Positions 6,379 through 7,258 of a DNA stretch of 7,258 bases are shown in pieces. Source of the stretch: Aquabacterium sp. (GTDB lineage Bacteria; Pseudomonadota; Gammaproteobacteria; Burkholderiales; Burkholderiaceae_C). The position numbers and the translations under genes are program-made. A model generated the notes under the pieces. The model did not search any database. It saw only the letters and a list, made by a program, of their open reading frames with translations, and had not been told where the DNA came from. The stretch lies in assembly GCA_017989885.1 (NCBI GenBank), contig JAGNPA010000085.1, positions 1 to 7,258 of the forward strand, in the 5' to 3' direction. Numbering within the stretch: position 1 is the first letter of the stretch; each line of letters starts with the position of its first letter.

Positions 6379-7023
6379 TCATCTGGCGGGTCGGAACACC
6401 CACCAGCCGCGCAAGGTGCTAGCGGCCAGGGCGAACACCGCTCCCAGGGCCTCCAGCCCCTCTTCCAGCATCAAGGCCCACAGCACCTTCACATCGGCAT
6501 CGGGCGTGTCTTGGTGACCTGCCCACCCCTCGGCAAACTGCGCCACCACGAGCAGCGCAAACGCCAGCATGAAAAACTGGCCGTCGGGTCGACGCCAGCC
6601 TTGTTGACGCCACAAATATCGCAGGGTGGCCACCACACTGGCGATCAGGGACACCAGGAAGGCCAGCACCAGCCCACCGGTGATCAAGCGACGCAAGGGG
6701 TCGATGCTGGCATCGGCGTAATGGCGCCAGCTCAGCAAGGCCTTGCCGCTGGGCACCAACTCGGGCGGCAAGCCGGCCTCGCGCACGCCCATCAACACCA
6801 TCACCAAGGCGAACGCCAGCGGCAACCAGCGGCGAGCCTGCAAGGTGCGGCCCAGGGTCCAGACCGCTGCAGCCAGCCAGATCCAGACCGACCCCTGCTC
6901 GATGAGTCCGCTCTCTTCACCAAGGCGGAACACGGTCTCGCGGTCGAGCACCAGCGGTGCCAGGCACAAGGCCAACACCGCCACGGCCAGAAACCGCAGG
7001 CCCCATTTCAGTTGCACCGTCAT
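6379..7023 (-). CDS. Uncharacterised polytopic membrane protein, about six helices
   Basis: The family is not recognised with confidence. The 214 residues contain about six hydrophobic segments: near 7-26, 44-60, 66-81, 112-137, 150-166 and 179-202. Polar or charged residues lie in or beside them: Glu36-Glu37 and Glu42 before helix 2, Arg81-Glu82 at the end of helix 3, Glu165 and His170 at the end of helix 5, and EEGLE (187-191) within helix 6. The pattern recalls inner-membrane proteins of unknown function with a REDGxxEW-like motif before a helix, but that is only a resemblance. The start at 7023 is the first ATG of the frame, preceded by a weak GTGAG. The stop abuts the bidirectional terminator. 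The upstream region holds a plausible sigma-70 promoter and a Pho-box-like repeat, so the gene probably has its own promoter despite lying downstream of the alpha-E gene on the same strand. Confidence 0.8.
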   Translation of the reverse strand: MTVQLKWGLRFLAVAVLALCLAPLVLDRETVFRLGEESGLIEQGSVWIWLAAAVWTLGRTLQARRWLPLAFALVMVLMGVREAGLPPELVPSGKALLSWRHYADASIDPLRRLITGGLVLAFLVSLIASVVATLRYLWRQQGWRRPDGQFFMLAFALLVVAQFAEGWAGHQDTPDADVKVLWALMLEEGLEALGAVFALAASTLRGWWVFRPAR

Positions 7024-7039
7024 CGCGCGCTCACGCTTA

Positions 7040-7049
7040 CCCTAAAGGG
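7040..7049. other. Short palindrome CCCTAAAGGG in the membrane-protein leader
   Basis: CCCT and AGGG are inverted copies around AA, 16 bases upstream of the ATG at 7023 and downstream of the predicted -10. It could be a small operator half or a leader element. At 10 bases it may easily be chance. Confidence 0.2.
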
Positions 7050-7053
7050 CGCG

Positions 7054-7082
7054 ATTATGACAATGTTGTGACAACCTTTCTA
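7054..7082 (-). promoter_or_regulatory. Candidate sigma-70 promoter of the membrane-protein gene
   Basis: On the minus strand TAGAAA (7082-7077, 4/6 match to TTGACA) and CATAAT (7059-7054, 5/6 match to TATAAT) are separated by exactly 17 bases. Transcription would start around 7047 and leave a leader of about 24 bases before the ATG at 7023. A TTGACT at about 7092-7087 has no matching -10 at the right distance. Confidence 0.45.
7057..7074 (-). promoter_or_regulatory. Pho-box-like direct repeat
   Basis: The minus strand reads TTGTCACAACATTGTCAT: two TTGTCA half-sites 11 bases apart with a four-base A-rich spacer. This agrees at 14 of 18 positions with the E. coli Pho-box pattern CTGTCATAwAwCTGTCAy bound by PhoB. 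It lies inside the -35/-10 spacer and touches the -10 of the candidate promoter. Either it acts as a repressor site there, or another promoter is used, or the match is coincidental. GTTGTgACAAC within it (7065-7075) is also a short palindrome. Confidence 0.4.
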
Positions 7083-7110
7083 CGTCTCAGTCAATACCCG
7101 ACATGCTGAC

Positions 7111-7258
7111 TCACACGGGCATCAAGAAATCCCGGCTGACGCCATAACCCAGGTCGCTCACGCGGTCGAGGCACTGGGTCAAGTAGGCGTGCAGCCCGGT
7201 GGCCAGGATCTCGTCGATGCGGCTGAACTGCAGGTCGGCGCGCACGCGCCCGGCGCGG
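7111..7258 (-). CDS. Probable alpha-E (DUF403) domain protein, C-terminal end only
   Basis: A minus-strand frame enters from the right edge and ends at a TGA at 7113-7111 after 48 visible codons. The visible part (GRVRADLQFSRIDEIL, then TGLHAYLTQCLDRV, ending in SRDFLMPV) resembles the C-terminal tail of alpha-E domain proteins (DUF403). These usually lie in clusters with a circularly permuted ATP-grasp protein and transglutaminase-like proteins thought to make or modify a small peptide. The assignment rests on the R.DLxxxRIDEIL..GLH.YL pattern only. If correct, its partner genes should lie further right, outside the window. Confidence 0.55.
   Translation of the reverse strand, partial: RAGRVRADLQFSRIDEILATGLHAYLTQCLDRVSDLGYGVSRDFLMPV

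Noticed and set aside
6220..7071. 283-codon plus-strand frame opposite the membrane-protein gene
   Set aside because: It overlaps the end of yggX, runs through the strong terminator, and reads as Q/H/P/G-rich low complexity. The minus-strand frame has coherent membrane helices and its own promoter-like signals.
1..7258. Search for CRISPR arrays, insertion sequences, integrase sites, tRNA genes and tandem repeats
   Set aside because: No regularly spaced repeats, transposase-like proteins, terminal inverted repeats or tRNA-like sequences were seen by eye on either strand.

Overview
The window is a GC-rich stretch (roughly two thirds G+C by eye) of what looks like an ordinary betaproteobacterial chromosome. 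The proteins suggest Burkholderiales, near the Comamonadaceae or Leptothrix/Aquabacterium group: a fused kinase-fold/GNAT ArgA beginning with a FPHTFVPWFRSVAP-type segment, YggX directly after argA, an HrpA of proteobacterial type, and a fragment that looks like an alpha-E (DUF403) protein. This placement rests on remembered family patterns, not a search. I saw no tRNA, rRNA, insertion sequence, CRISPR array or clear sign of recent transfer. Coding density is high, and the longest stretch without a gene is 137 bases.

Layout. Positions 1-1844 (minus) hold the N-terminal 614 codons of the DEAH-box RNA helicase HrpA, which runs off the left edge. Its start lies only 9 bases from the divergent start of an amidase-signature hydrolase (1854-3341, plus), whose active-site residues and length resemble 6-aminohexanoate-cyclic-dimer hydrolase (NylA). 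A 137-base spacer with three short dyads separates it from a membrane-anchored diguanylate cyclase (3479-4588, plus) with intact GGEEF and I-site motifs. Next come argA (4633-6015, plus) and yggX (6045-6317, plus), 29 bases apart and probably co-transcribed. A strong two-way terminator (6349-6378) closes that unit and also serves the convergent gene at 6379-7023 (minus), an unrecognised six-helix membrane protein. The right edge (7111-7258, minus) holds the last 48 codons of the probable alpha-E protein.

The genes do not form one pathway. argA starts arginine synthesis, yggX protects Fe-S clusters and iron handling, hrpA acts in RNA or ribosome rescue, the cyclase makes c-di-GMP, and the amidase has an unknown substrate. 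I did not find a convincing undescribed multi-gene system. The items most worth checking are the NylA-like active site, a Pho-box-like pair of 11-base-spaced repeats upstream of the membrane protein with a weaker look-alike upstream of the cyclase, and the membrane protein's buried acidic residues.
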